From Kiritimatiellia bacterium (GTDB taxonomy: Bacteria; Verrucomicrobiota; Kiritimatiellia; JAAZAB01): a stretch of 43,828 bases of DNA. Both the position numbers and the translations under genes were made by a program. Under the pieces are notes generated by a model. The model did not search any database and was not told the origin of the DNA. It was given only the letters and a program-made list of their open reading frames with translations. Position 1 is the stretch's first letter, and each line of letters begins with the position of its first letter. The stretch spans positions 1 through 43,828 of the forward strand of contig JAQUQV010000015.1 in assembly GCA_028715905.1 (NCBI GenBank), written 5' to 3'. Positions 23,070-32,928 of the stretch are shown one piece after another.

Positions 23070-23785
23070 AAAAACATGTTCTGTTGATAATCGGCCTCCT
23101 GTGCGTCTGCGGTTGGAATCCATCCGTCCCTGCGCAAGGGGAAAAAAAAGGCGGCCGCGACCGTCTTTACACCGTCCCCGATGCGAACGCGGGGGGCGGC
23201 ATAAGCGGCCGCATTGAACTGCCGGCGCGCGCGCCGGAAAATGTGCTGGCAATCCCCCCGGATGATCCGGCAAAGGTTTATCAAGCCAGGCTCGGTCCCG
23301 ACCGTTCCTTCAGCTTCACCGGTTTGCCCATGGGTCGCTACGACCTGCTGGTTATTTACGACGATGCCTTTTATGAAGGACTCCGGCTGCACCGGGGCGC
23401 AAACGACTTGACCGCCGCGGACGTGAAAAACATCCATGAAATCATCCGGAAATCCGAGCCGTTTTTCAGCCACAAGATCATTCACCGCCTGGAAGGTTCC
23501 AGCGGGCGGGGGCAAAACGCCCGCGCTATCTGCACTTTTTACAGAGATACCCCGGCGGAAACATACATGTTTGAGGTTAGAACGGGATACCGCCGCACTT
23601 TCAAGCTGGTCATGTTGGCCAATGTCGGACCGGGCTGGCAGATCGCGCGCGCGCGCGACCTGCATCCGGTCTGGACCGAGCCGGAGAAACAATCCGTCCG
23701 GCACCGCTACCATGAGGAGCTTTCCAACATCAGGGTGACGGATTCCGTGCGGGACCTCGGCGGCTTGAAGCTGACGGGCAAATGA
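23066..23785 (+). CDS. Exported protein with a carboxypeptidase-regulatory-like fold
   Basis: A 239-residue protein, co-translated with the 834-residue protein through an ATGA overlap. A signal peptide (MKKHVLLIIGLLCVCGW, cleavage near VPAQG) precedes a beta-sandwich-like region (GGGISGRIELPARAPENVLA, DRSFSFTGLPMGRYDLLVIY) that resembles transthyretin-like/CarboxypepD regulatory domains. The C-terminal half (MFEVRTGYRRTFKLVMLANV then GPGWQIARARDLHPV) is unrecognised. It probably works with its upstream partner in the envelope; the exact role is not known. Confidence 0.6.
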   Translation: MKKHVLLIIGLLCVCGWNPSVPAQGEKKGGRDRLYTVPDANAGGGISGRIELPARAPENVLAIPPDDPAKVYQARLGPDRSFSFTGLPMGRYDLLVIYDDAFYEGLRLHRGANDLTAADVKNIHEIIRKSEPFFSHKIIHRLEGSSGRGQNARAICTFYRDTPAETYMFEVRTGYRRTFKLVMLANVGPGWQIARARDLHPVWTEPEKQSVRHRYHEELSNIRVTDSVRDLGGLKLTGK

Positions 23786-23950
23786 CGGCCGAAAGCAAAC
23801 CGGCCCGGAACATCGGCAAGGACCGGACGCCCGGCCGGTTCCGGATCGGGCAAAGAAAGTTCTGGCAAGCGGCGCGGTTTGTGATATACATTAATTTTAA
23901 TTAAGTTCATGTCGCTTTGGATACAATTAAATTGATCCGGAGTTAATGCC

Positions 23951-25318
23951 ATGGCAAAGATAAGCATCCATATTGAGGGGGAACCCGTCCGGGAAATGGA
24001 ATTAAACGGCGGCGAACTGATTGTCGGCCGGCGCGGCGACTGCCGTCTTGTGCTTGAAGACGAACTTGCTTCCGGCCACCATGCCCGCATCAGCCGCGAG
24101 GACGCGGAATGGGTGCTGACCGACCTCAATAGCACCAACGGGACGCTGCTGAACGATAAACCCCTGACGACCGCCGCGCTGAAGGACGGCGATGTTATTG
24201 CCATCGGCAAGGTAAAAATTATTTTCAGCGGGGACGGCGGGGCGGAATCCCCGGCCGGAGAGCCGGTTTCGGCCGGCGCGGGGAGCCGCGCCGGACAGAA
24301 GACCGCAGCCAGCGAGGCGGACCTTGATCTGGTGAAACAAATGAGCCGCAATACCGAGGCCATCCGGCGCGAGGTGGCGAAGGTTATCGTGGGGCAGCGC
24401 GAAGTCCTTGACCAGGTCCTGATGTGCATGATAGCCGGCGGACACGCCCTCCTGATCGGACTGCCCGGCATGGCCAAAACCACCATGGTCAGCACCATCG
24501 CCAAGGTTTTGGACATGCATTTCAAGCGCATCCAGTTCACGCCCGACCTGATGCCGACCGATATCACCGGCACGGACATCCTGGATACCAACAGGGAAAC
24601 GAACGAAAAGGAGTTCCGTTTTGTGCGCGGCCCGATTTTCTGCAACCTTCTCCTGGCCGATGAAATCAACCGCACGCCGCCGAAGACCCAGGCCGCCCTG
24701 CTTGAAGCCATGCAGGAAAAGCGGGTAACGGTGGGCAACACGACTTATGGCCTGGACGCCCCCTTCTTCGTGCTGGCGACGCAAAACCCCATTGAACAGG
24801 AAGGCACCTACCCCCTGCCGGAGGCGCAGATGGACCGGTTCATGTTCAACATCTGGGTGGACTATCCCCATGAGCACGAAGAGGAGCGGGTGGTCGCCAA
24901 CACGACCGTTTCCGCGGTTGAACAACCGGGCAAGGTGCTTAGCAAGGAACAGGTGATTCAACTGCAGGAAGCGGTGCGGAAAATCCCGGTTTCGGAACAC
25001 GTCATCAAATACGCCATTCATCTCGTCCGCGCCAGCCGGCCGCGCAATGAGGTGGTCCCGCCCTTCGTCAAGGAGTACGTGCAAATCGGCGCCGGGCCGC
25101 GCGCCGGCCAGTACCTGATCCTTGCGGCCAAGGCCAAGGCCGTGCTGGAAGGAAGGATTCACGTCAGCTGCAATGACATCAGGAGCGCGGCCATTCCCGT
25201 CATGCGCCACCGCATTTTCACCAACTTTGCCGCCGATTCGGAAGGCCTGACCTCCATTGACATCATCAACAAACTGCTTGAAGCCGTTGAAGAGCCCGGC
25301 GAAAAAGATTATTCCTGA
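23951..25318 (+). CDS. FHA-domain MoxR-type AAA ATPase
   Basis: A 455-residue fusion. Residues about 22-92 are an FHA domain (VGRRGDCRLVLED, SGHHARISRE, LTDLNSTNGTLLNDKPL), which binds phosphothreonine. Then comes a MoxR AAA+ core with Walker A GLPGMAKT (170-177), Walker B LLLADEIN (about 233-240), VRGPIFCN, and sensor VLATQNPIEQEGTYPLPEAQ. MoxR proteins act as chaperones that mature or activate partner proteins, usually with VWA/DUF58 proteins encoded next door; none is here. ATG at 23951 with GGAG upstream. The stop overlaps an M50 protease start (TGATG). The FHA suggests phosphorylation-dependent control. Confidence 0.9.
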   Translation: MAKISIHIEGEPVREMELNGGELIVGRRGDCRLVLEDELASGHHARISREDAEWVLTDLNSTNGTLLNDKPLTTAALKDGDVIAIGKVKIIFSGDGGAESPAGEPVSAGAGSRAGQKTAASEADLDLVKQMSRNTEAIRREVAKVIVGQREVLDQVLMCMIAGGHALLIGLPGMAKTTMVSTIAKVLDMHFKRIQFTPDLMPTDITGTDILDTNRETNEKEFRFVRGPIFCNLLLADEINRTPPKTQAALLEAMQEKRVTVGNTTYGLDAPFFVLATQNPIEQEGTYPLPEAQMDRFMFNIWVDYPHEHEEERVVANTTVSAVEQPGKVLSKEQVIQLQEAVRKIPVSEHVIKYAIHLVRASRPRNEVVPPFVKEYVQIGAGPRAGQYLILAAKAKAVLEGRIHVSCNDIRSAAIPVMRHRIFTNFAADSEGLTSIDIINKLLEAVEEPGEKDYS

Positions 25319-25926
25319 TGGATTTGATTCTCAAAATTATTGCGCTTGTCTTTGCGGTGGTTATCCATGAAGTTGCGCACGGCTACGCGGCTTATTTGCT
25401 TGGCGATCCGACCGCCAAGCGCGCGCGCCGGCTGACCCTGAATCCGCTCGCCCACCTTGACCTGTTCGGCTCCATCATCCTCCCGCTGCTCCTGGTGTTT
25501 GCCCGGAGCCCGGTTTTGCTCGGCTGGGCCAAGCCGGTGCCTTTCAACCCGGCTTACTTCCGGGACCCGCGCCGGGGGATCATGATCGTGGGCGCGGCCG
25601 GGCCGCTGACCAATTTTCTGGCCGCCCTGGCCAGCGCGGCGCTGCTGCGTCTGATCGGTCCGGCCATGCCCCTGCTGGCTTATTTCCTCGTCTTCTTCTG
25701 CGCCACGAACCTGATTCTGGGCCTTTTCAATCTTATCCCCATTCCGCCCCTGGACGGCTCCAGGATAGCGCTGGGATTGCTGTCGCACGAACAGGCAAAC
25801 CGCTATCTGCGCCTGGAACCATTCGGTTTCATCATAATTTTCGCCCTGCTCTGGCTGGGCGTCCTGGACCACGTCATTTTCCCCATCTTCCATTTCCTGC
25901 TCGGCTGGCTGCTTGGATCCGGATAA
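25318..25926 (+). CDS. Membrane zinc metalloprotease, M50 (site-2) family
   Basis: A 202-residue, all-membrane protein. HEVAHG (His17, Glu18, His21) lies in the first helix and is the zinc motif. NLIPIPPLDGSRIA (about 138-151, Asp146) is the family's third-ligand motif; LTLNPLAHLDLFGSI and NFLAALASAALL are typical of the minimal M50B group. Such proteases cut transmembrane segments, often to release regulators. Co-translated with FHA-MoxR, which hints at a common pathway. Predicted active. Confidence 0.92.
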   Translation: MDLILKIIALVFAVVIHEVAHGYAAYLLGDPTAKRARRLTLNPLAHLDLFGSIILPLLLVFARSPVLLGWAKPVPFNPAYFRDPRRGIMIVGAAGPLTNFLAALASAALLRLIGPAMPLLAYFLVFFCATNLILGLFNLIPIPPLDGSRIALGLLSHEQANRYLRLEPFGFIIIFALLWLGVLDHVIFPIFHFLLGWLLGSG

Positions 25927-25951
25927 CAACCGGAAAAACCCGGGCTGAAAA

Positions 25952-27115
25952 TCAGGACTGCGTGATTTTTCCGAATTCCCTGGCGGCGGAAAAATAGGCT
26001 TTGATGTTTTCCAGGGGAGTGCCGTCGCGGATACTGTCGCTTGTGCCCAGAATAAATCCGCCGCCCGGTGCTCCCAGCCGGATTGTTTCCGCCACCGCTT
26101 CGCGGATTTTGGCTGGCGTTCCCAGCCGCATAACGTGCACGGTTTCTATATAGCCTTTGAAACAAAGTCGTTTTCCCCATTTTTCCTTGGCTTCTTTCAG
26201 GACAAAATCACCGACCGGCGGCGGGGTGCAGGTTTCCACGATATCCGCGCCGATTTCAGCCAGATACGGCAGAATTTTCATCATTTTGCCGTCGTCATAA
26301 TAAAAATAAAGCGCGTTGAAAGAATGGGCCAGATCGCACATTGCTTTAACCTTGGGATAAAACAGTTCCCGCCAGGCTTCCGGCGACCAGCCCGTGGAAA
26401 GCGACATGTTGTATCCGCTGTCAAAAATCACGTTTGCGCCGGCCTCCAGGCATTTTTTGGCAACCGCATGGTTGTATTCGTGAAAAATATCAAAGGCCGA
26501 AGTTATGAATTTGCGGTTTGCCATATAATTGATCATGGCGTTTTCAACACCCATGGCCAGCAATAACATGCCGTCGCTGCCGACGGTTGGGCGCGCCGCC
26601 GCCAGGGCCCGGCCCTTGATTTCATCAATCGTCCGGAACATGGCGCGGTAATCGCCCAGCGCGGGGTCCGGCAGGAGACATTTTATTTTTTCAAGGTCCT
26701 CCTCGGTTTTCAGCAGCCATTCCGTGTTTTCGGGGTTGGGTGCAATGCCGAAGTCGCCGCCGGCCGGCGGCACGCGCATTTCATCGGTCAATTCGCCGGC
26801 CGGAGTGATAAACCGTCTCCGGACAATTTTGAATTCTTTGTCGCGGCGAACGCTTTTTTCAAACTTTACATTTTTCAGTTTTGCGCATCCATCGTTTATT
26901 TCCGGCCAGCCGATGTAAGAAGGCAGACCGGGGCCGATATCAAACACCGGGTCAAAATCAAATTCTTCTGCGGCCCGCAGGTATGTTTGCCAGCCGCATT
27001 TGCCGTAATATTCCAGGAACCAGGCCCATATTCGCGGAGCCACCGGCACATAGTCGATCTCTTGATGTTTAACCGCCGCCAGAATTCTCTCTTTTGAACT
27101 CATTTTTGAACGCAT
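25952..27115 (-). CDS. Uroporphyrinogen decarboxylase (URO-D)-like methyltransferase
   Basis: A 387-residue URO-D-fold protein. The start is the ATG at 27115, set by GGAGG about eight bases upstream; an earlier TTG would place the Shine-Dalgarno inside the gene. It has the N-terminal SSKERILAAVKHQEIDYVPV pattern, AMGVENAMINYMANR, and a C-terminal GGFILGTSDSIRDGTPLENI motif characteristic of the MtbA/CmuA-like side of the family. Such proteins often move methyl groups from corrinoid proteins or demethylate small substrates rather than make heme; there is no heme operon here. It lies downstream of a toroid carbohydrate enzyme and probably forms an operon with it under the divergent AraC-type regulator. 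Confidence 0.8.
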   Translation of the reverse strand: MRSKMSSKERILAAVKHQEIDYVPVAPRIWAWFLEYYGKCGWQTYLRAAEEFDFDPVFDIGPGLPSYIGWPEINDGCAKLKNVKFEKSVRRDKEFKIVRRRFITPAGELTDEMRVPPAGGDFGIAPNPENTEWLLKTEEDLEKIKCLLPDPALGDYRAMFRTIDEIKGRALAAARPTVGSDGMLLLAMGVENAMINYMANRKFITSAFDIFHEYNHAVAKKCLEAGANVIFDSGYNMSLSTGWSPEAWRELFYPKVKAMCDLAHSFNALYFYYDDGKMMKILPYLAEIGADIVETCTPPPVGDFVLKEAKEKWGKRLCFKGYIETVHVMRLGTPAKIREAVAETIRLGAPGGGFILGTSDSIRDGTPLENIKAYFSAAREFGKITQS

Positions 27116-27174
27116 GGGGTCCTCCAATAATATTTTTTTTAAGACGAAATAATTTTTAGAACTCTAAATTTGAT

Positions 27175-29046
27175 TTAGCGGATGTCAGATTTTTTATCTG
27201 TAAGCGTTGCGATGACACAATTATCATCAAACCGGCCCGTCCGATAGAGCGCGTTGCGATTGGGCATGGCCGCATCCGGCAATATTTCGGTCCGGCCGCC
27301 GCGGCCGGTCGCAATTTCGTACCGCGCTCCGCGATAAACAAGGCTGATCCGGCCGCTCTTCTTATCCAGGCGCGCGGCTTCCATGCCGTCCGTTTGAATC
27401 AAAGGAACCAGGATATAGGGTTTTATTGACACGGGATCCAGAGCCACCCCGTATTGGATGCCGGTCGCCGAAATTTGATAATGTTCAACTATTCTTGAGC
27501 ATCCCCCCAGATCGCCGAAATATTCCACCTCAAAAGCGACTTCCCGTTCATCAGCGTGAAGCAACCGCATTTTGACGTCTTTAATTTCCCGGTCAAAATC
27601 GGCCAATCGCCTTTCCGTGCCTGCGGCGTCGCGCCAGGCCGGACCAAACGCCAGGTTCTTCACCGTTTCTCTGGCAAACGATTTGATATCCGCCTCGCAG
27701 GAACGGCTGCCGGCGAATGTTTTTAACAGCGGATTTGCGTTCTTATAATCGTCTTTTGTATGGGTTATATAATTGCAATCCCTTGTAAGACTGCCGGAGA
27801 GCGCCGTTTCCGGCCAAACGCCGATTTTTTGGATTCGTCCCAAGCCGGTTGAGTCGTAATGATGATCAGCTTTTGTGTCTATTTCCAGATGATAGCCGCC
27901 GCAGGATGCAAAGATCTTGTGAAAAGCCGGCCACAAATCAAAGGCATATCCGCCGATTTCAGCCGGTGTGACTCTTTCCTCTATCGTCTCATCGGCAAGA
28001 TGATAAGCGGTCCCGAACAAACTTGCCGCAAGAAGCCCGTAGACGCCGATATTTCCGTAACTATCTATGCCATGCATCAATTTCGGATGAAACCCCTGCT
28101 TGAGATGCCGGTATGGCTCCATTTTCAGCGTCCAGGCTTTTGTTGAGAGGGCCGCCCGCCGGGCCGCGCGCTTGAATGCGCCCGCCAATAATGTTTTCCC
28201 CTGGCTTTTGTAATAGCGCGCCTGGCTTTCGCACATACAGCTAAAGTGTCCTTCCGCCCAGTGATATTGATTGCTGCGTCCGCCGAATGGCGTCTGGCCG
28301 GTTACGGATTGATATAATAATGAGGTCAAACCTCCGCGCCGGCAGATTTCCCGTATTAATGCTGCCTGCCGGCCTTGATAACCGCGGCTTAACATCAAGT
28401 CCATCTGTTGTCTTACCACCAAATCGTAGGCCATGGGATCGTTCGGGTCGCGGTACATGCCGTATTCCGTAAAATCTCCCATGAGAATTTCCAGGCATTC
28501 ATCCGCCATTTCCATATCGCCGCCCAAACCTGAAAGCGATTTGAGAAATTCCCCAATTGCTGCGAATACAAGAAAATTATTTTTCTGTTTGCGGACAATG
28601 CCGCCATAGCATTTGCGCGGCTGGTGTGCGCGCCAGATTTGGTTCCAGCGATCCAGCCGGTCCGGCTCAATATGATTCTTCAAGCCTTCGTAGGCATACA
28701 TGAGTTCCTTGGTCCAGAATTCAGGAGAAGTCCGCGCTTCATCCAGGCGCGAAAGACAATGTTCGTAACTTCTGACGCATATCTCAATCATGTCCAGGCA
28801 TCTTCCGGCCCGAATGAGCTGCCCCAGGCCGCCGACGAATCTGGCGCTGCCCGAATTGGCCTCGGCTTTCATGCAGGGGTCTATAATCATACCTTCTTCA
28901 TTCTGCCATTTCGCCGCGGTCCGGATAATTTTTTCGGCCAGATCAAGGTATAATTCGCGATGAGCGCCGCTCGGGTTCGCCCGGCTCTTTTTCAGGCGAT
29001 TTTCCATTCCCTGCCACAATTCCCGCAACGGATATTGTTTTTCCAT
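27175..29046 (-). CDS. Putative (alpha/alpha) toroid carbohydrate-active enzyme
   Basis: A 623-residue cytoplasmic protein (no signal peptide seen). Helical repeats dominate the first two thirds. TGQTPFGGRSNQYHWAEGHF around residues 268-287 resembles the motif of heparinase II/III-like or six-hairpin glycosidases. The C-terminal 150 residues are beta-rich. I cannot assign a CAZy family or substrate. It is the first gene of a leftward pair with the URO-D-like gene, separated by 59 bases, and is divergent from an AraC regulator whose job is probably to sense the sugar. The Shine-Dalgarno AAGG is weak and distant. Confidence 0.6.
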   Translation of the reverse strand: MEKQYPLRELWQGMENRLKKSRANPSGAHRELYLDLAEKIIRTAAKWQNEEGMIIDPCMKAEANSGSARFVGGLGQLIRAGRCLDMIEICVRSYEHCLSRLDEARTSPEFWTKELMYAYEGLKNHIEPDRLDRWNQIWRAHQPRKCYGGIVRKQKNNFLVFAAIGEFLKSLSGLGGDMEMADECLEILMGDFTEYGMYRDPNDPMAYDLVVRQQMDLMLSRGYQGRQAALIREICRRGGLTSLLYQSVTGQTPFGGRSNQYHWAEGHFSCMCESQARYYKSQGKTLLAGAFKRAARRAALSTKAWTLKMEPYRHLKQGFHPKLMHGIDSYGNIGVYGLLAASLFGTAYHLADETIEERVTPAEIGGYAFDLWPAFHKIFASCGGYHLEIDTKADHHYDSTGLGRIQKIGVWPETALSGSLTRDCNYITHTKDDYKNANPLLKTFAGSRSCEADIKSFARETVKNLAFGPAWRDAAGTERRLADFDREIKDVKMRLLHADEREVAFEVEYFGDLGGCSRIVEHYQISATGIQYGVALDPVSIKPYILVPLIQTDGMEAARLDKKSGRISLVYRGARYEIATGRGGRTEILPDAAMPNRNALYRTGRFDDNCVIATLTDKKSDIR

Positions 29047-29157
29047 CTTTTACAAGCCTTTTTCTTTTTAACTTTGAGCATAAGCATAAACGCAAAAGCC
29101 GCCCCCGCCAAGTTTTTAAGCTTGCACAAAACCGCAAAAGTTTTAAACAATTCCGTC

Positions 29158-30054
29158 ATGGGCAACCGGCATATGCTCTTACCTCAAAGACCCAGCGCCT
29201 TCAGGCCCTGGCGCAAACTCGCGATTATTCCCGGAACTTCTGCCGGTTTTTTTGAACTGCAGCCCGGCCAGAAATGCGGCAGCGAATGTTTCCGCGATTT
29301 TGACGTCTGGATCGGCCTGGCAGGGCAGGCCGTTGCCCATCTGCTGGGGCACAAAATTGAACTACAGAAGGACCGGATGATTTTCATTCCGCCGGGCGTG
29401 ACTATCTGCCTGCGTGGGAAGGCCGACCAGCGGCTGAGGATGATATACTCGCATTTTGACTGTCTTGTATCCGGCCGGCCGGTGCGGGACGCGCGTTCCG
29501 CGGTCAATGCCGCTGATCTTACCCTGGCATTGCGCGGTCTGCCCGCCGTCGCCTTGGTGGCGGATATTGATTCTGAGTCCGTCAGCCGCAAATTGACGCA
29601 GGCCAGAACATCCTATTCGGCCGACCTCGCCGAGTTGACTCTGACGCTGATATATCTGGAAATATGGCGGCGACTGCGCGAAACTTATTTAAGCCCGCGG
29701 GATACGTTGTCCGCCCGGCGTCTTGAGAAGACGGTCAATTATTTTGAAAGCCGGCTGGAAAAGGGAATTACTCTGGAAGAGGTTGCCCGGCATGTGTCGG
29801 TTTCATCCGAAACGCTGGAGCGGCTGTTCCGCGTTCACTATAGGACAACTCCCATGCATTATTTATCGCGCCTGCGCCTGCTCAAGGCGCGCGATTTACT
29901 CTATTCCGGCCGATATCAGATAAGCGAGGCGGCTTACGCGGCCGGATTCAAATCTCCGCAATATTTCAGCCGCGTTTTTAAGCGCGTTTACGGAATGGCT
30001 CCGGTTGATTTCGTTAAACAACGAACTGATTTCAAGCGCGGCGAAGGTAAATAA
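29158..30054 (+). CDS. AraC-family transcriptional regulator
   Basis: A 298-residue protein: an N-terminal cupin-like ligand-binding part (QPGQKCGSECFRDFDVWIGL, DRMIFIPPGVTICLRG) and a C-terminal AraC HTH pair from about residue 202. Helix-turn-helix 1 is ITLEEVARHVSVSSETLERL and helix-turn-helix 2 is ISEAAYAAGFKSPQYFSRVF. It ends in the usual PVDFV segment. ATG at 29158; no good Shine-Dalgarno. Divergent from the toroid-enzyme/URO-D operon, which it likely regulates in response to a sugar or related compound. Confidence 0.88.
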   Translation: MGNRHMLLPQRPSAFRPWRKLAIIPGTSAGFFELQPGQKCGSECFRDFDVWIGLAGQAVAHLLGHKIELQKDRMIFIPPGVTICLRGKADQRLRMIYSHFDCLVSGRPVRDARSAVNAADLTLALRGLPAVALVADIDSESVSRKLTQARTSYSADLAELTLTLIYLEIWRRLRETYLSPRDTLSARRLEKTVNYFESRLEKGITLEEVARHVSVSSETLERLFRVHYRTTPMHYLSRLRLLKARDLLYSGRYQISEAAYAAGFKSPQYFSRVFKRVYGMAPVDFVKQRTDFKRGEGK

Positions 30055-30110
30055 ACTCTTCCCGCCCATACCCCCGGCCGGCTCATTGCCGTCGCGGATA
30101 CTGCCGCGGG

Positions 30111-31082
<972 letters not shown>

Positions 31083-31192
31083 CACCGCGGCAATATAATG
31101 GAAAGAGGCTTGATTGGCCAGTTTTTTTTGTCTTTTCGCCATTGACCCGCCGCCCGCTTTTCATTAGATTGTTCCGGCAGGACATATCCGCC

Positions 31193-32899
31193 ATGATGTT
31201 TATTTCAAAATTCAACAAACTGATCCGCAACAAAATCCTCTGGGGCGGGTTTGCCGGCATTGTCGTGCTTTCTTTCGTGGTCTGGGGGACGCAGACCGGC
31301 GGATCGGGGGCGGAGGAAGAAACGGTCGGCAAGCTTTACGGCAAGCAGGTGCCGCCGGCCCAGTTTCGCAAGGCATATTTCAACACCTACCTTTCCATGT
31401 CCCTGATGCTTGGCCGTCCGTTGCAAATTACGGACAAACTCAACGACTTGATGCGGAAACTGGCCTGGCGGCGGATGGTTGTGCTCCGCGCCGCGGATGA
31501 GCTGGGTCTGGCCGCGCCCGCCGATGAGGTTGCCGGAACAATAGCGCAACAGCCTTTTTTCAACGACAACGGCCGGTTCAGCCCGGAAAAGTATCAGGCT
31601 TTCGCGCAGACTTTCCTGGCCAGGCTCGGCGCGAGCCAGGCCCAGTTTGAGGGGCAGGTGCGCGAGGAACTGCTGATTAACAAGGCCCGGATGCTTCTGG
31701 CGCAGACCGTGTGGGTGGCGCCGCTTGAAATCGCCCAGGCCTTTTCGCAGGTTTATGATATTTTCCAGGTCAGTTATGCCGTTATCAACGCCGATGATCT
31801 GCGCCACAGGATAAAAATCAGCGATGCGGACGCCCGGGAATATTTTGCCGCCCGCCGGGAAGAATTCAAACTGCCGGAAATGGCGCGCGTAAAATACGCG
31901 GAGTTTTCTTTCAGCCGGTTTGTTGATGAAAAAAGCCTGACCGAGGAAACCCTGCGGGGATATTATGATGAAAACATTGAAAAATTTTCGGTAAAGACCA
32001 CCAACGGCTGGTCGGATCCCGTCCCGTTTGCCGAGGCGGAAGGCCAAATCCGCGCCCTCCTGGCGCAGGAAAACGCCGTGGAAACCGCCGGCGACAAGGC
32101 GCTTGATTTTGAAGTGGCGCTCGCTCCGGACCGCGCCGGCAACGCCCCGTCCTTTGAGGAGGCGGCCAAAGCGGCGGGGGTTACAGTCCGTACCTCAACT
32201 TTCTTTTCAGCGGAAAGCGTTGTGCCCGGTCTGGAGGCGGGGATTGACTTCAACCAGGCGGCCTTCAATCTCCGGCCCACCCCGGACGAGTATTTCAGCC
32301 ACCCGATCAAGGGTTCCAACGCTTATTACATAGTTGCCTTTGACCAGAGGTCCGACCCCAGGATACCCGAGTACCGGGAGGTCAAGGAGGCGGTGTTTCA
32401 GGCGGCCCTGGAGGAAGCGGCGCGGAACATGCTCAACGAGACGGCGCGTTACCTTCGCGACGCGGCCGGGCAGGCGCTGAAAGAAGGCAAAACATTCACC
32501 GCCGCGCTCGCGCCTTTCGGCGCGGAAGTGATAAGACCCGAGCCTTTCTCCGCCCGGTCGGGGTTCCCGGTTGACGATGATGACGAAGACCTGGCCTATG
32601 CCCTGACAAAAAACATATTGCCGCTCAGCGCCGGGGAGCTTTCGGAAGTTATTCCGTTGACGAACGGCGCGGCCATTGTTTATGTGGAATCGCGCCGGCC
32701 GGAAAGCCACGCCGTTTTTCAGTCCATCCGCAACGATTTGGGCCTGTTCATCCAGCGCCGGAGGGTTGAAACCGCCTTTTACGAGTGGCAGGAATACCTC
32801 CTGAAAGAGGCCGGATTTGAGGATTATGCCGCGCGAAAACGCACGGAATCTCCGCCGGAAGACGAGCAGGAGCCGGACGAAGACGATGTGGCGCCTTGA
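31193..32899 (+). CDS. SurA_N/PpiD-like membrane-anchored foldase
   Basis: A 568-residue protein. Starting MMFISKFNKLIRNKILWGGF, it has one N-terminal membrane anchor (AGIVVLSFVVWG), then a SurA_N-type segment (KLYGKQVPPAQFRKAYFNTY, LAWRRMVVLRAADELGL, FSPEKYQAFAQTFLARL) and a large periplasmic region. The order matches PpiD, which assists outer-membrane protein folding. A canonical parvulin (PpiC) active-site signature is not obvious, so peptidyl-prolyl isomerase activity is doubtful. The tail is acidic (PPEDEQEPDEDDVAP). Divergent from galE and followed 29 bases later by nnr. Confidence 0.75.
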   Translation: MMFISKFNKLIRNKILWGGFAGIVVLSFVVWGTQTGGSGAEEETVGKLYGKQVPPAQFRKAYFNTYLSMSLMLGRPLQITDKLNDLMRKLAWRRMVVLRAADELGLAAPADEVAGTIAQQPFFNDNGRFSPEKYQAFAQTFLARLGASQAQFEGQVREELLINKARMLLAQTVWVAPLEIAQAFSQVYDIFQVSYAVINADDLRHRIKISDADAREYFAARREEFKLPEMARVKYAEFSFSRFVDEKSLTEETLRGYYDENIEKFSVKTTNGWSDPVPFAEAEGQIRALLAQENAVETAGDKALDFEVALAPDRAGNAPSFEEAAKAAGVTVRTSTFFSAESVVPGLEAGIDFNQAAFNLRPTPDEYFSHPIKGSNAYYIVAFDQRSDPRIPEYREVKEAVFQAALEEAARNMLNETARYLRDAAGQALKEGKTFTAALAPFGAEVIRPEPFSARSGFPVDDDDEDLAYALTKNILPLSAGELSEVIPLTNGAAIVYVESRRPESHAVFQSIRNDLGLFIQRRRVETAFYEWQEYLLKEAGFEDYAARKRTESPPEDEQEPDEDDVAP

Positions 32900-32928
32900 G
32901 GAACGGATAAAATGGAGACGGCTGCCGA

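Noticed and set aside
24002-25210. 402-codon minus-strand frame opposite FHA-MoxR
   Set aside because: His/Gly-rich shadow without domain, and the opposite strand carries clear FHA and AAA+ motifs.
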